This document shows positions 46,706 through 60,330 of a DNA stretch of 64,000 nucleotides, piece by piece. Each line of letters starts with the position of its first letter. The first letter of the stretch is position 1. Origin of the DNA: Allodiplogaster sudhausi (taxonomy: Eukaryota > Nematoda > Chromadorea > Rhabditida > Diplogasteridae); the NCBI GenBank assembly GCA_945643635.1, contig CALZFC010000016.1, positions 1,828,501 through 1,892,500 on the forward strand, given 5' to 3'. The position numbers were made by a program, and so were the translations under genes. The notes under the pieces were generated by a model. That model did no database searches and was not told the DNA's origin. It saw nothing but the letters and a program-made list of their open reading frames with translations.

Positions 46706-47139
46706 TATCTCCTGCCTGATACATGCGGATTTCTCACGAGTAAACTGTAGGAATCCATGGAGCTCGGCAAAGCAATGATTGCATCTTCTCGGTGGATTTG
46801 ATACTCTTTAGATATTGGATTGTTTCATTTGAAGCGAAGCTGCTTAAATATTAATAGTTATCTAATTAGAATACTTTGATTCTATTGATTTTTTTCTTTA
46901 AAAATTTAAAACATTAACAAATATGAGCTAAAGTTTATTAATGTTTGTCAATGCAATTGCCATCTCGCTGCATTCAAACTCGGCGAAAATACGACTATTA
47001 ACCCAATTAAATTGTCTTTTAACATTATTCAATCTTGGTATTGACTAAACTGCGTGGCAATGACAAAAATATGTAGCATACTGCACTAATACAATTCGTT
47101 TTAAATTAGACTTATTGATTTGTAACTTTTTGATATGCT
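46706..47139. other. AT-rich spacer
   Basis: No feature seen; transition from the transposon-rich block to the microsatellite domain. Confidence 0.35.
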
Positions 47140-47177
<38 letters not shown>

Positions 47178-47356
47178 GAAAAATGAGCGAACAGACAAGG
47201 TGAGAAGCATTGAAGAGATATGAAAGAAACAGAAAAGGCACGAAAGAGAGTGTACGCAGATGCCAACTCGGATGCATTGAGAAGAGAACAGGAAAAGAGT
47301 TTCATCCAATGTCTCCTTTGAATGCGTCAGTCCATGGACTCTGCACGAGGTGATCG

Positions 47357-47399
<43 letters not shown>

Positions 47400-48280
47400 G
47401 AGAGGTACAGAGAGAGAGAGAATCAAGAATAGAGAAAAAAGAAAGAGAAACTGGGAGAAAGGTTTAGAATGAGAGAGAAAAAGAAATAGAGAAAGAGCCG
47501 CTAATGGTATTTGCGCATGTGAATAGCAATACTTCCGCAAGCCTCAAGTTCGTCCGCACCGCCCTTCAGGGCGCAGAGGTAGGGCGAACGGTGGGTGACG
47601 AGCAGTAGACTTGAAGAGATAGAGAGAGAGATAAGATAGAAAGAAAGAATAGAGAGAGGCGAGAGAGCTAGTGGAGGAAGAGAGAGAAAAAGAGGACCTG
47701 AAAGAGAAAATTCGACTAAGACAGCCAACGCGAAAGAGAAAGAAGAAGAATGCATAACGGAAAGAGGTATGTAAGAGAGGCCTTAATTTATTCTTAATTT
47801 CTTTAATTTGACCGTAAAAAATAATTACAAATAATTCAATGCTCATCATGTGCTCTCTCTCTCTATATCTCTTCATACAATCTCTCTCTCTCTCACTCTC
47901 TCTGCTTTTCGTGTCCATATCATATTAGCTTTTCAACAGATAAAATGACGTTGTCATCATCGCTTCATGTCTATTCAGATGTATCCACTCGCATCTGTTT
48001 CTGTCCTTTTCCCTCTCATCATCCATCTTTCTCTGCATCTATGTACATCTAAATCTCTCTTCCTCTCTCTCTTCCCCTCTCTCTCTCTCTCTCCCTCTCT
48101 CTCTCTCTCTCGATTCCTTTCTCTTCCACCTCATTCCATATTCTTGTTGCCATATTCGCTTTTCCGTATGTTTTCAAAATGAGGAAGATGAGAACACGCC
48201 GTTTTTTTTTCGCAGCGGCTGCTCTCCAGACGATGTGCACTTCGTGGAATTGTTCCTGGTTGGCGGCCTGTTATCTCTAC

Positions 48281-48321
<41 letters not shown>

Positions 48322-49693
48322 ACTCATTCTCTCCGTATCTCTGATATAAACTCTTCTCTCTTTCTTTTTATCCTTCTCCATCATTTCTACCTATTCTTTT
48401 TCTACATTTCACTGAATGGTGCGAAAAAGCGAACCTCAATGACTGGAATACAACTATACATGCAATTGTGCATATGTATGTATGAACATACAAAATCTAT
48501 TAATCCATTTTCATTGCACTTTCATCTCTTTTATTCTCTTCTACAATTGTATCATTGCACGTTACATTTTGTATGTCATTGAAGTTCGCGTATAGCCACT
48601 CTTTCTTTCGCCTCTACCCTCTCATTATTTACCACTCTCTCTCTCTCACTCTCTCTCTCTCTTTCTCTCTCTCACTCTGCGTTTCGCCAGCTCTCTCCGA
48701 CTTTCTTATACTCTCCTTTCTCTCTTTTTTCTCGCTTCCTTTATAAACCTCCTTACTCTTCCTCACTATCGTTCTCTAATTCTCGCTCCTCTTTCTTTCT
48801 CTCTCCCTCTCCCATTCACACCGTCCTCTTCACACTGGTGGATTCTCATATTACGCGCAACTCTTCCTTTATCCGAAAGTCCTCTATAGCTTGTTTTTTT
48901 TCTGTTCGAGATGTAGAGAGAGAAAGGGATAGAAATACAGAGAGAAAGACAGAGATAAAGAGGAGAACGAGAGAGAAGAGAAAGAGAGAGAATTGGTGAG
49001 AGACTTTTCAGGCGTCCCCCGCATAAATGCCAACCCTTTTTTGTCTTCTTTTGTTTCATAAGCGCATACCAACAGATATCCTTTTTCCTCTCCATAAGCT
49101 TAATCACTTGGTTTTTAGCCGTCCTGGCAGTTTTTTTTACAGGCAGTGACAGAATGTTTAAACAATTCAGGCAAAGATTTTTTAACGAAGGTTTGTTTTT
49201 TTATTATAGCAGAACGGTAAAAATCCATGCTACAAAAAGCAATCGTATTCCACAAAGATTGCTATTAATCACCGCAAGATAAAAAGGAGTTTAACCGTAA
49301 TTGATTTGAATTTATTTTCCAAAGTATTGCAACCGCGTCTCTCTAAATCACATGCTCTCTCGCCCTTGTGGCAGGCGAATTGGCGAGTTTTTGACTCCTT
49401 TATGGAGAGGAAAGAAGTGGAATACGGTAGAGACGTCATTTTTTCTTTCTCTATCTTTTTCGGTGATTGAACTCACTTTCTTGTGGCATTTACGCCCATG
49501 CAAACTTTGCCTCTATTTCTGTGCCATCTCAGTGCAACTCCACGTCTAATCTTTCGACATCGCATTTCCCCTCTTTTCTGTCTCAGTCTCTCTATCTCTC
49601 CGCTATTTTACACTCTATCCTCTCTTCCTCTCTCTCTCAATGTCTCTCCGTCTCTCTTTCTCTATCTCACTCTTCTCGATCTCTGATCCTCTC

Positions 49694-49732
<39 letters not shown>

Positions 49733-50085
49733 TACCGATAAGGAGCAGGAGAGATATAGAGAGCGAGAGAGAGTCCAAAGTAGCCATCTCCAACGCCCAC
49801 CACGGCCAAGCACTTTCTGAGACCTTTCCTTTTGGCCCTTCGCTTGTTTACGTTTCATATCGGCCTCTCTTTTCATTCACACGCCGCTCTTGGCTCTCAC
49901 GCTAATGTAAATTCATCCGAGCGCTTCCTGGCTGATCTTTTTTTGCTCCCTCTCTCTCTCTCGCTTCAATATTTTCCCTCATCTCTCTCTCTCTCTCTCT
50001 CTCTCTTCAATATCTCTCTATAACTCTCTTCCCTATCTCACTCTCTTCCAAGGCTGCCTTTCATTGTCTTCATTTCCACACTCTC

Positions 50086-50116
<31 letters not shown>

Positions 50117-50293
50117 CACTCTATCTCGACGAACCACGTCGAACCCTTCCATCGCGTTTATGTATTTCCTGTTCTTTTCGCAACAACGGCCAGGGCGCAC
50201 CTTCTCCGCTCAAAGTTTGCATACAACTCTCCGAGCCGAGTCGCCTACACAATATCAGTTCTGTTCAATGGGAGGAAGTTTGGACTATTGAAA

Positions 50294-50339
<46 letters not shown>

Positions 50340-50527
50340 GAGACAGAGAGAAGGAGAGTGGAGAAAGTGAGGCAGAGAAGAGATAGTGAACGAACTATAA
50401 AGAAGAAATGGATAAAGCTCCACAAAAGCTGAAAAGAGTGTGAGGTCATCAAAGAAAAAAAAAGTTGAAGGCGAAGATGTTCACTCTGCCTCATTCGTCT
50501 ACTACATAGTTCATTATTCACTTTGAA

Positions 50528-50577
<50 letters not shown>

Positions 50578-51398
50578 GCAGAGAGAGCATAAGAAAGAAA
50601 AAGAAAGACGTGGAGAGAGAAGGAAAGAAAGAGAGAGGGGAGAGAGACAAGTTGGGAGGTAGGAGAGGATATGTACTATGCAGCGCAACGGACAAAAAAA
50701 ATTGAAGGGAATGAAGTGGACAAGAGGACAGGCGAATTAACGTGTCATGGATATGAATGTCGGGAAAGGGGGCGTGAGGAGAGGGGGAGAGAGAGGTAGA
50801 GAGGGAGGGAAGAGTAAGAAAGAGAGAGAGAGAGAGAGAGCGAGAGAAAGAGAGATAGAGAGAGAGAGGAGAGGGTTCCCTTCTTATTCAATGCTGCCCT
50901 TTATTTCTCCCCTATGTTCCAGAAGCACTTAACAGTTGAAGGTGTGTGCTACAAAACGACCCTTCTTATTTCTTCTTCCTTTCTCTTCGCCTTCTTGGAA
51001 GCTTTGAATACCATTGCTTCCAATTCAAAGACGATTTCATGAAGTTTCAACATGTTTCCGTCGAACTCTCATTGTTCCTGCTGCTTTTACACCCACTAAG
51101 ACTCTGCAAAGCTACCAGTAATTACTTGGAACGATTTAGAGTTTTCGGGTGCGAAAAAACAAGACAGACAAAGAGTGGCGGCAATAACAAAGGGCTTGTT
51201 CTCAGCTTCTTTTTCATGTTTTTGAAAGTATGTAGTTTTTTGTCTAACTCCATTTTTTTCTTACTTTGTCTATTGTTCTCTCTCTCTCTCGCACTCGCAC
51301 TCTTTCTCACTCTCTCTCTCTCTTTCTCTAAAAGCTCATCTCCCGTTGGCCGGTATGTCCTCTCCTGTCTTCTCCTTCCTCCCTCGTCCTCTCAACAG

Positions 51399-51533
51399 GT
51401 GTCATTAGCAGCCGCCGCTCTGATGAGTCCTAATTCGTGGAAAAGGAAAAAGAAAAGAAAAGTTTTCCTTCCTGAAAACCCGGAATTCCTTGTCATATCT
51501 AATAGAAACTCTATGAAGATTCAGCATAAATAG
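51399..51533 (+). CDS. candidate terminal exon, unknown protein
   Basis: A pyrimidine-rich tract ending ctctcaacag (51391-51398) is followed by an open frame starting VSLAAAALMSPNSW, then a basic KRKKKRK stretch, and a stop at 51531. The strong acceptor and Ala-rich start suggest an exon, but no family is recognised and no partner exon could be joined. Confidence 0.25.
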   Translation: MSLAAAALMSPNSWKRKKKRKVFLPENPEFLVISNRNSMKIQHK

Positions 51534-52188
51534 GAATAGTGATGTAAACGATTTCATCCCGCAAAATGATTTAAAAAGTAATTTACTACCTAACATACAT
51601 TTGTAAATTGTTCAATGTTATTCCTCAGTCAGGCAAAAAGCTCTTGGTGCTTTCTAGAAAGTATTTACTTTTGTGTCATATGACAAAACATTCTACTTTT
51701 TCCCCAAGTCCACCTGGAATACCCCGTGGGCTCTCCCCGCGGCTCTTCTCTAGGGGGCACTTCTTGGCTGACTATCGAGACAGGACAAAGGCCACCTCGG
51801 GCAGCAACAGTCGGCCACTCTCGTCATAAGTTGCATTCTTCCGGCCTTCTCCCTCCTCCATTTGCTTTCCTGCTTAGCCGCCCGGAGGCGGTGGCTACGG
51901 CTCTAATCGGCCAATCTCTCAATTGAGAACGACTGAAGAAAGGCTGGCTTTATCTCTCTCTCTCTTTCTCTCTCTCTCGTGCCTCTCCTTATCCTTCTCT
52001 CTCTCCCCTTCATTTCCCACACACACACACAGCTGTTTTTTCTACTTCCTTCTGTCTCATTTTCTTTCCGGAGCTGTCTCTCTCCCTTTCTTTCTTTCTC
52101 TCTCTCTCTCTCTCTCTCATCTCCCTGTCTTCCTTTGTCACCGCCTTCACCCCTTCTCCTCCTCACCTCCAGCCTCCCTCAGCCTCAG

Positions 52189-52275
52189 GGCACATTAGCC
52201 TGCCTAGCCAAATGCAGCCACCTTTCCAGGCAGTTGCGCGACCGAACTTCCGGCCTGTGCACCGCAAAGGAGAGA
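52189..52275 (+). CDS. candidate internal exon, unknown protein
   Basis: After ctccctcagcctcag the + frame reads GTLACLAKCSHLSRQL and runs on to TAKE, where a GA array begins. The minus strand is also open and plausible, so the strand is uncertain. No family recognised. Confidence 0.2.
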
Positions 52276-53368
52276 GAGAGAGGGAGAGGGAGAGAGAGCG
52301 AAAATGAGATAGATGGAGAGAGAAGAGAGAGATGAAGATGGAGATAGAGAAAATGAGAGTGAGAGAGACGAGAGAGGAAACAGAGAGCGAGAAACAGAAA
52401 GGGTGAGAAGAGAAAGAAAGAGAGAGAGAGATCAGAGAGAGAGAGAGTGAGAAAGACAAAGAAACTGTGCTAGCTTCTGAAGCATTCTCTAACTGCCTCC
52501 TATCTCGATCTCCCCGCTTCCGTCTACAATTCTGTATTTCATTCCAATATGAAACATAGAATATCGGCTAAATGCTTTTGTTTTCTTCCGCGTTTTAGAC
52601 AACTATAAAAGAATATTCGTAGCTTGCATTTACTAAACGAACAATTCTCATTATAGAACGAAATTCTTTTTTTGCTGCAATCTCTTTCAAAGGAACTTAC
52701 TCTTTGATTTTTGAACTTGATTAATTCTTTTATCAGTTGCATCCTTTGAACGATTTATTCGTTTCGGTTCATCGAGTTTCCGTTCATTGAGTGCTAACCA
52801 ACGAGCAAGTTGAGAGAAAGAAAGTGTATAAGAGTGCATTCCAAAGATAAAGAGATAGAGAGAGAGAAAGATAAAGAGCGAGAGGGAGAGAGAGAGAGAG
52901 AGAAAGTGACATGAGCATTGAGGAAGACAGTGAAGCAGAGAAACAGATAATGTGAGCTGGCTTTGAACGCATTTAGTTTATAGATTCTTAATCGCTGTGT
53001 TCGCACCTTACTTATAACTTATTTACGGCGCCGGAGTTCCACGTGGGTAATAAATTAGCGATAAGAAATATGTAAAAGGAACACAAAACAAATGCATATA
53101 TAGAATTGAACAGATAGTACATATAATATGCTCCATGATTTAAGCTCATTTTCTATCTAATTCTCACCCTCTCTTTCCATTTCTGACTCTCTTTCTGATT
53201 CCTATTTCCACATTCATATATATCTCTCTCTCTCTGTCTCTCTCTCTTACCTCTCTGATGTTCTCTTTCACAGTTGGTAAATGAAAAGAAAGACTTAGAA
53301 GGTGGTGCGAAAAAGTGAATTATATAATTGCAAATAGGCAGCGGAACTATTTATTGTTATATCGCAAT

Positions 53369-53816
53369 CAGAGGTGTCAATGGGCCGGCCCTCCGGCCCA
53401 ATTTTCCAAGGCCCCGGGCGGGGCCCAAGAAAAGTTGGGCCGGCCCGTAGGCCCGATTGGGCCCTCAAGTCAAAAATTCCTGGCAAATTGATGGTAAAAA
53501 CATAAACTTGAAATTTTCGGAAGTATTAGAAATTGGTTTATATAGTGGCATGTTACTTAGAGGTGGGGGAAACATATTTTTACATTGTTAAACTCATGCA
53601 AACCCAAAAGAAACCCCCAATTAACATAGCACCAATTTTTGGAAAAAAAATTTTTTTTTGAATTTTGAAAATCGGGCTCAAACGGGCCCACGGGCCGGGC
53701 CGGGCCGGGCCGGGCCCAAAATTACAAGGCCCGGAAATTTCCGGCCGGGCCGGGCCGAAACTTTGGGCCACCAGGGCCGGGCTGGCCCAAATATTTTGGG
53801 CCCGTTGACACCTCTG
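53369..53816. mobile_element. hAT-type GGCCC-rich MITE (copy C)
   Basis: Ends CAGAGGTGTCAATGGGCC and GGGCCCGTTGACACCTCTG bound 448 bp with a perfect 8-bp duplication atcgcaat (53361-53368 and 53817-53824). Interior nearly identical to copy A (30500-30937) in reverse orientation. Confidence 0.93.
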
Positions 53817-56616
53817 ATCGCAATGCATATTTACGCATATATGTATGTTTGTTCACTTTTTGATAGCTTCTCAAACTTCATATTCTCTGTGCCTCTCACA
53901 GTTGTTGTTTCTTATTGACTCAATATTTATCTTCGAACAAATCTGCATACGTTTAAATTAATCGGTGGAATCGAACTACATGCACACCCATATGCTAATT
54001 TTAAAGAAAGGAGTACGAACGAAGAAAGTGAATATAAACGGAGAGCCAGCGAGAGAGGGAGAGAAAGTAGAGATGAAACGAGAGAGAGAGAGAGAAAGAG
54101 AGAGAGAATGAGAGAAAGAAAGAGCAAATGAGAAAGAAAGAAAGCGGGAGAGCCTACGATTAGTGCTTCTTTGGAAAAATAAGCCATCTGATAACGGATA
54201 GCCAAAAATGAAGTGCAGGCCATGAAAAAAAGCGAATGAAATGAAGATTTAGAAAGAGCATGGAAATGTGGGAGAGATTGAGAGCGAAAGTGAAAGCAGA
54301 AAAGGGGAAAGAACGAAAGAAAAAATTAGGGTGAGAGCATGAACGAGGTGAGGATGAGAGGGATGAGAATGAATGAGAGAGAGTGAGAGAGTGAGAGGGA
54401 AAGAGAGATAGGAAGAGAGAGAGAGATAGAGGGAGATAGTGAGATGAAGACAGAAAGACATTAGAGCAAGGGAGCGAAGTGAAAGATAAAGAGAAAAAGA
54501 GAGAGAAAGAGAGAAAGAGAGAGAGAAAGTGAAAGATAGAGAGAGAGGCAGAAGGCATCTCATCCGCCAACACAACACACACGCATCCGACGTGTTCCCC
54601 ATTAGGATCGTTGCTCTCAGCCGGAGATGCTTCCTGTGCCGAATGTGTAGAAGCGAGAGAGAGAGAGAGAGAGAGGGAGGGAGAGAGAGAGATAGAGAGA
54701 GAGAGGGATAGAGAGAGAGAGAAAAAGAAGAAAGAGAGACGTGGCAAAGATGCAGAGAAAGTGAGAGACAAAGCCAATTTGAGAGGAGAGAGAGATAGAG
54801 ATAGAGAGAGAGGAAGAGGATGTGTGGGGAGCACAACAAATGTATGCATCTATGCTTGTACCCGAGTCAGAAGAGCCTCTCCAAGCTAATAGAAGATTTT
54901 CATTGTTGAAACCAAGCTGCAGAGTTTGAATTGACTACATTTAGCGCTTATTGGTTCGGAAAACTCGACGAATACTCTTTGACGGATTACAGTATCTTCT
55001 CGCTTGTATAAAAATTTTGCCTTAATTCTCTCCATCTGATTCCGTATTCCTCCTTGGTATTTTAATTATTCTAATGACAATAAGTGAATAATCATTTAAT
55101 TCTCGATCAATGCCTAATATTTTCCTACATTTCTTGGATTCTTATTTTGTATTTTTGCCACCTGCACATTTTTTCCGCTCGCTACTCCATGTTTTGGACG
55201 GAGTTGTTGCTCTCTAAGCCCGTTCAAGCTGACAAGTGACAGATTCGTCATCTTATGATTCGTCAACTTCTGCCATTTGTCAATGTTGTGACAGATCGCG
55301 ATGCAACTCGTGAAAATAGTCCCATTTTTCGGCTCCTTTGTCTTTGTTGCTTTTTTAAAGGATTTATCACAAGCAACCTTCACTCTTTCACATTCACTCC
55401 TTTTTGATAGTTGTTTTCTTTTTTAAACGTGAAATAAATGTCTTTATTCTTCTTTAAAGAGAAAAATATTTTGTCTCTTCTCACCCATTCATTTCGTTGA
55501 TGGCTTCAGCGTCTCAAGGGTGTACTTGCGTCAAAAGCCATTCAGGGATGCTCTTGTATGAGTAATGTGACATCAACTATTTACATACTTACTAGTTACT
55601 CCTTCGCTTTATTTTTTCCTGAAAATTCGTCACGATGAACTTGAACTTGAATCGGTTCGTGTCCGCTGTAAACATATTTATGAGTGGAAGCAGATTTTTA
55701 TTGCTTTCTGCTGGGCAATCTTATTTTGTCTGACGTTCTAACTAAGGTTCCATATGGACTAATCGTCGCTCTGCACAAGATGCAAGAGTAATTAAGGTTT
55801 TTGTCCACTAAAATGTTTTTAGACAGTTCATCTCTATTCAGTTTACCTTCCAATGAATTCAATGACTTTCCATTGTCCTTCTCAGAGTGAACTTGCTTCG
55901 TATAATATTGCTATTTCTGAGAATAGGCTCTTTGCTCATTGAACATTGAATCACCTTCTCGATAGATATGGAGTACTTTTGAATGGTCTTCTCTAAATTC
56001 TCTTCTTGCCTGGCACAACCATCCAATTTTGGAGAAGTTGTCAACTCTTTGTTACTTAGAAATATCACTTTTCAACTTGTGAGAAGCAAGAAGCTACATA
56101 CAACTTGATGCCCCCCCCCCCCCCCCGTTTTTCTTCTTCCACACTGAAGTACAAAGAGGCGTCCTTTTCTTGTTCGAATAATGCAGATGTAGCATTAATC
56201 ACAATGACACCGCCTTGTCCTTCTTTTTTATTGACACCTTCCGTCGACTGTACTATGTATGTACCTTGTTCATAAGAAAGTAGAAGTCAACTTGAGATTG
56301 AGAACAAGAGAGAGAGAGAGAGAGAAGAGAGAGGTAGAGTGAGAGAGAAAGAGAGAGGTAGAGAGTTAAAGAGTGAGAGAGAAAACGAGAGATTCGCAGA
56401 ACTGAAACAGAACTCGCACTCTCTGTGCCATACGCATCCAGAGATTCTCTACGCTAATGCAACCCATCCACGCATTCTGTGGGGCAGAGAGAGAGAGAGA
56501 GAGAGCGAGCGTGAGAGAGAAAGAGATAGAGAGAGAGGAAGCACGATAGATGTGTAAGTACGCACATACATCTGTATATGAATACATATAGTTCTTGGCT
56601 ATTCTTTTCTATATCT

Positions 56617-56653
<37 letters not shown>

Positions 56654-58004
56654 GTCTCTCTCTCTCTCCATCTCTCTCCCTTCCCTTTAAGGCTATTCTA
56701 TTCCGTCTTCCCACCAATGCGCTCTCAATAATGCACCAAGCTCGGGTACACATTCGTCGCAAGTGTGAATCTTACTCTTCGTCAGCTAATGTCACTTACA
56801 GCTATGACGCTTTGTGTGGGTGTTTCCTTGGGCGATTAGGTTGAGCATTTTTGGCTGATTCATTCAATGGGAGCTTCTTGAAATGAGAAAGAGAGAGTGA
56901 GAGAGGGAGAGAGAAAGAGAGGGAGAGTGAGTGGGAGATTGAGAGGGAGAAAAAGAGAGAGTGTGTGAGAGGGAGATTGAGAGGGAGAGCTATAGAGTGT
57001 GAAATGAAATGGAAGAGCGAGAAAGGAGTGGAATGAGAGGAGAATAGAAAGAGATGAAGAGGAGCGCAGGGAGCAGAAGATTAATCGTCTTTAAGCGAGA
57101 ACTGGAGATATTTCTTTAAACATTTATAGGATGCACTTTGAGATATCCTATCAGATTCGCGCGGATTATTGAAGATATGAAGTGTGAGATAGAAATACTG
57201 GGTCAGGGAGATGAGAAGAGAAAGACAAAGAAAATGAGAAAGCGTAAGACAGCGGTCAAAGTCTAATTCAGATTCTTTGCGCTCCTAACACCTTGCGAAT
57301 TCTGTCTCTTTTACGGGCAGATCTTTTTTATATATATTTAAAATTTAGATTGAAAAAATGTCTTTAAAAAATTCAAAATCAATAAAATTGGTAACGCTTA
57401 GGTTTACTGGTTTTTAAAAAATAATTCTTCAAACACAAAATACTTTTGCGATGTGGACAAAAATTCCTATTTATTTTATTTCAATAATAAACGCTTATAT
57501 CGTACGTGAACATTTGAACAAAAATGTACATGGCTAATTAATAAGTGCGTGAGTAGTATTTGGTTCGTTCATATCATGGCTATTTCCTGTGGAGTACTTG
57601 ACGACGTCTAATCGGGCTAGTGAACACTTGGACTCTTTTTTTTCTGCAATGGTATGCTGCCTAAGTTCGTGTGTAGATTGCATGGAAATCATAAAAGTGA
57701 AACCGTGCACAAATCGGCACTTGTTGTCGTTTTGCCGCATGCTTTTCTCCTTCTCACTTTCCGTTGTCATGCCGCGCATGTCCTTTCCGGATTATCCACT
57801 AATCCATGTATGAGGCATAAAGAGCTGCTGGATACAATATCCGAAGGATGTTTGCCGGTGTGAAGGAGAGAGAGAGCGAGAGAGAGAGAGAGGGAGAGAT
57901 AGAGAGTGAGAGAGAGCGAGAGAGGGAGATAGACAAAGAGAAATAGGAGGAAGCTGAAGTGAGATAGAGAGAGAGAGAGAAATGGATATTAGATGAAGGG
58001 CATT

Positions 58005-58080
58005 ATGGCCGTTCGATTTCTCGACGAAATCTACGAAGCCACCAGAGAGTACAAGCTCATAAGAACTGCTGTTCATACTT
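58005..58080 (+). CDS. candidate exon, unknown protein
   Basis: An ATG-led frame MAVRFLDEIYEATREYKL continues for 25 codons to a GTATGA donor at 58081. The residue composition is that of a soluble helical segment. No partner exon was joined. Confidence 0.25.
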
Positions 58081-58151
58081 GTATGACCTAACTTTTTCTT
58101 GTTCTGTATCTACATATGTATCTATCTCTATTTTGAATATTTTTTCTCAAG

Positions 58152-58195
<44 letters not shown>

Positions 58196-59181
58196 CAATG
58201 CTCTCCTGCCTTGTCTTCACCGACTACAACGCTACCAATCCCATGCTCTCTGTCTGATTCGTGCTTGATTCTCTGCTATTTCTCTGCCTTTGTCTCTCTC
58301 TCTCTCTCTTTCGCTCTCTCTCTTTCTCTCTCTCTCTCGTTCTGTCCCTCCCTCCCCCTTTTTCTCATTCATTTTTGATGATTACGACCATGCATGTCCA
58401 GAGCGCTGAGAAAAAAAGTCAGGGCGTATCCATTCTTCGATCTAACATCTCTCTCTCTCTATCTCTCTCTCTCTCTTTCTCTCGCTTTCTCTCTCTCTCT
58501 GTCTGTCCTTTATCTCTCTCCTTCTCTATGTCTCTCTGATTCGCGTTTGACCTCTTCTCATCTTGCAGTAGTAACGCTTCTTACATACTTCCCAATCTAT
58601 TGTTACTTATTTTTCCTTCCTGATTCTTTCATCGAAACAACTTCTTTTCCCGTTCTACCATATTTAGCCGAACCATTGAACTTTTGTCTGGAGTTGCTGA
58701 CGTCTCCAGACTATTATGAATCCCGCGCCAACTAAAAGATGTATGTATCAGGCGTACAGAAAATTACTACGTGGACAAAACATTCTATTTATTTACCTAC
58801 ATGTATAAAGTGTTGTACGGTTTGAATTTTGTTTTCCCCACATAAAACATTCTAGCTCATTTAACGGGGCTTAAATTTCCGTTATTATGAATATAGGCTA
58901 CATTTATTTTTGAATCCAATGTACATATTTATGCCGTGAAGCTCTTTTAAGTAATTTAATGCTTGACCTGCGAATTTAATTTTGCATTGTGTTACCAAGA
59001 CAATTCGTGCATTTTCCTAACTGATTCGTCAACTTGTATGTCGCTAATCAAATAGTTTAATTTAATTTTTAAAAAACGTTTTTTTAGTTAGGCTAAATGT
59101 ATACGATGTGAGAGGTGCCTCTCACAAGGAACTCTTCTGCTTCTCTCGCTTCTTCAGCTGCAGAAAGAAAGGAAGGAAAGG

Positions 59182-59215
<34 letters not shown>

Positions 59216-60125
59216 CAGGGCTGAGCACCGTTCTGATTGTGAGACACATGAGAGGCGAAGCGAGGAAGAAGCTACGACGGCCGTTGAAGAGGTGGGAAGA
59301 GAGGAGAGGGTGAGAGAGAGAGAGAAAAAAGAGAGAGGGAAATGAAAGAGACAGAGAGAGAGATTCAAAATAGACATGTTTGAATGACTAAATTTATGGC
59401 ATTCAATATCAATCATATATACCTTATTCATTATTAATTCAAGCTTTTACTCAAACTGTCGTTAGGAAAACTGACTGGTTGTGTTTTTATCATGATTTTT
59501 CTATTAACCAAGGACCAATTATTGAAATAAAATCAATTGATGAGTGGATAAAAAATTAATGGTAAGAATGCAACCCGAACCGATACTTCTATAGTTTAAG
59601 GAAGAATGGGAATGTGGTCCACTAATGGTTTGCTGGACCACCACGGTGCCGATGACAGCAGTGAGCAGCCTAGCTGGTAGGAGGCTTCTTTACTATATTG
59701 ATAAACCTAACTGACAAATGTATTTTTGATGAACATTATAATTTTTTTTTAATATGAGCACATTAATTAAATAATTGCTTAATTATACGACCTAATTGTT
59801 TAATTAAATCGGTAATACTAAAAATTCCTCCTTGAATTAATTCATCTTCGTCTTCGAAAAAAAAAAATTTTTTAGGTGCAGAAACCTGCGCAATGTTATA
59901 TGAATGTTGATTTGAAAGAAATAATATATAACAAAAATACCTACAATCAATATAAAAAGAACGAAGTTGGAAGTGAATAAACTGAAATAAAATCGTAGTA
60001 TTCTTTTAAAATGAAACATGAAAATTTTTTTAGAAGCTGTTCAAAAGTAAATAAGCTAGCAAAAAATAAATCAATAAATTCTATCTAGCATAAAAAGCGG
60101 GAAGAAAGAAAACTTGAATTGTCAG

Positions 60126-60262
60126 GTGGCACTCGCTGCCGCCTAGCGTCTTCTACGGCGCGCTCTCCGTGCTTCTCCTCGTCGTCGTCTCTTCCGTCGT
60201 CGCTTGCATGCGCCTCCTCGCGCACTGCTACCGACGATACAAGATCGCTGCCATATACAAAG
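60126..60262 (+). CDS. candidate exon with a membrane helix
   Basis: After attgtcag the + frame reads WHSLPPSVFYG, a hydrophobic run LSVLLLVVVSSVVACM, then basic HCYRRYK, and reaches a GTTGGC donor at 60263. This looks like a single-pass membrane helix with a cytoplasmic stop-transfer. The minus strand is also open with a highly charged frame, and a tRNA-like sequence overlaps the end, so confidence is low. Confidence 0.25.
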
Positions 60263-60330
60263 GTTGGCCGAGTGGTTGCGTGACAGGAGCACGATGAATG
60301 CGACCCAGGTTCGATCATGGGCTCGAACAC
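60258..60330 (+). repeat. tRNA-like (SINE-type) sequence
   Basis: A box TGGCCGAGTGG at 60265-60275 and B box GGTTCGATC at 60308-60316 have tRNA spacing, close to Ser/Leu tRNAs. The acceptor and T stems do not pair well, so a functional tRNA is unlikely; a tRNA-derived element or tRNA relic fits better. Confidence 0.5.

Noticed and set aside
54160..54849. Ser/Leu-rich frames up to 229 codons in the microsatellite domain
   Set aside because: (CT)n arrays translate as Ser-Leu repeats; length reflects absence of stop codons in the repeat, not coding.
60258..60330. Functional tRNA-Ser or tRNA-Leu gene
   Set aside because: A and B boxes are present but acceptor and T stems do not pair and no clear anticodon arm exists.
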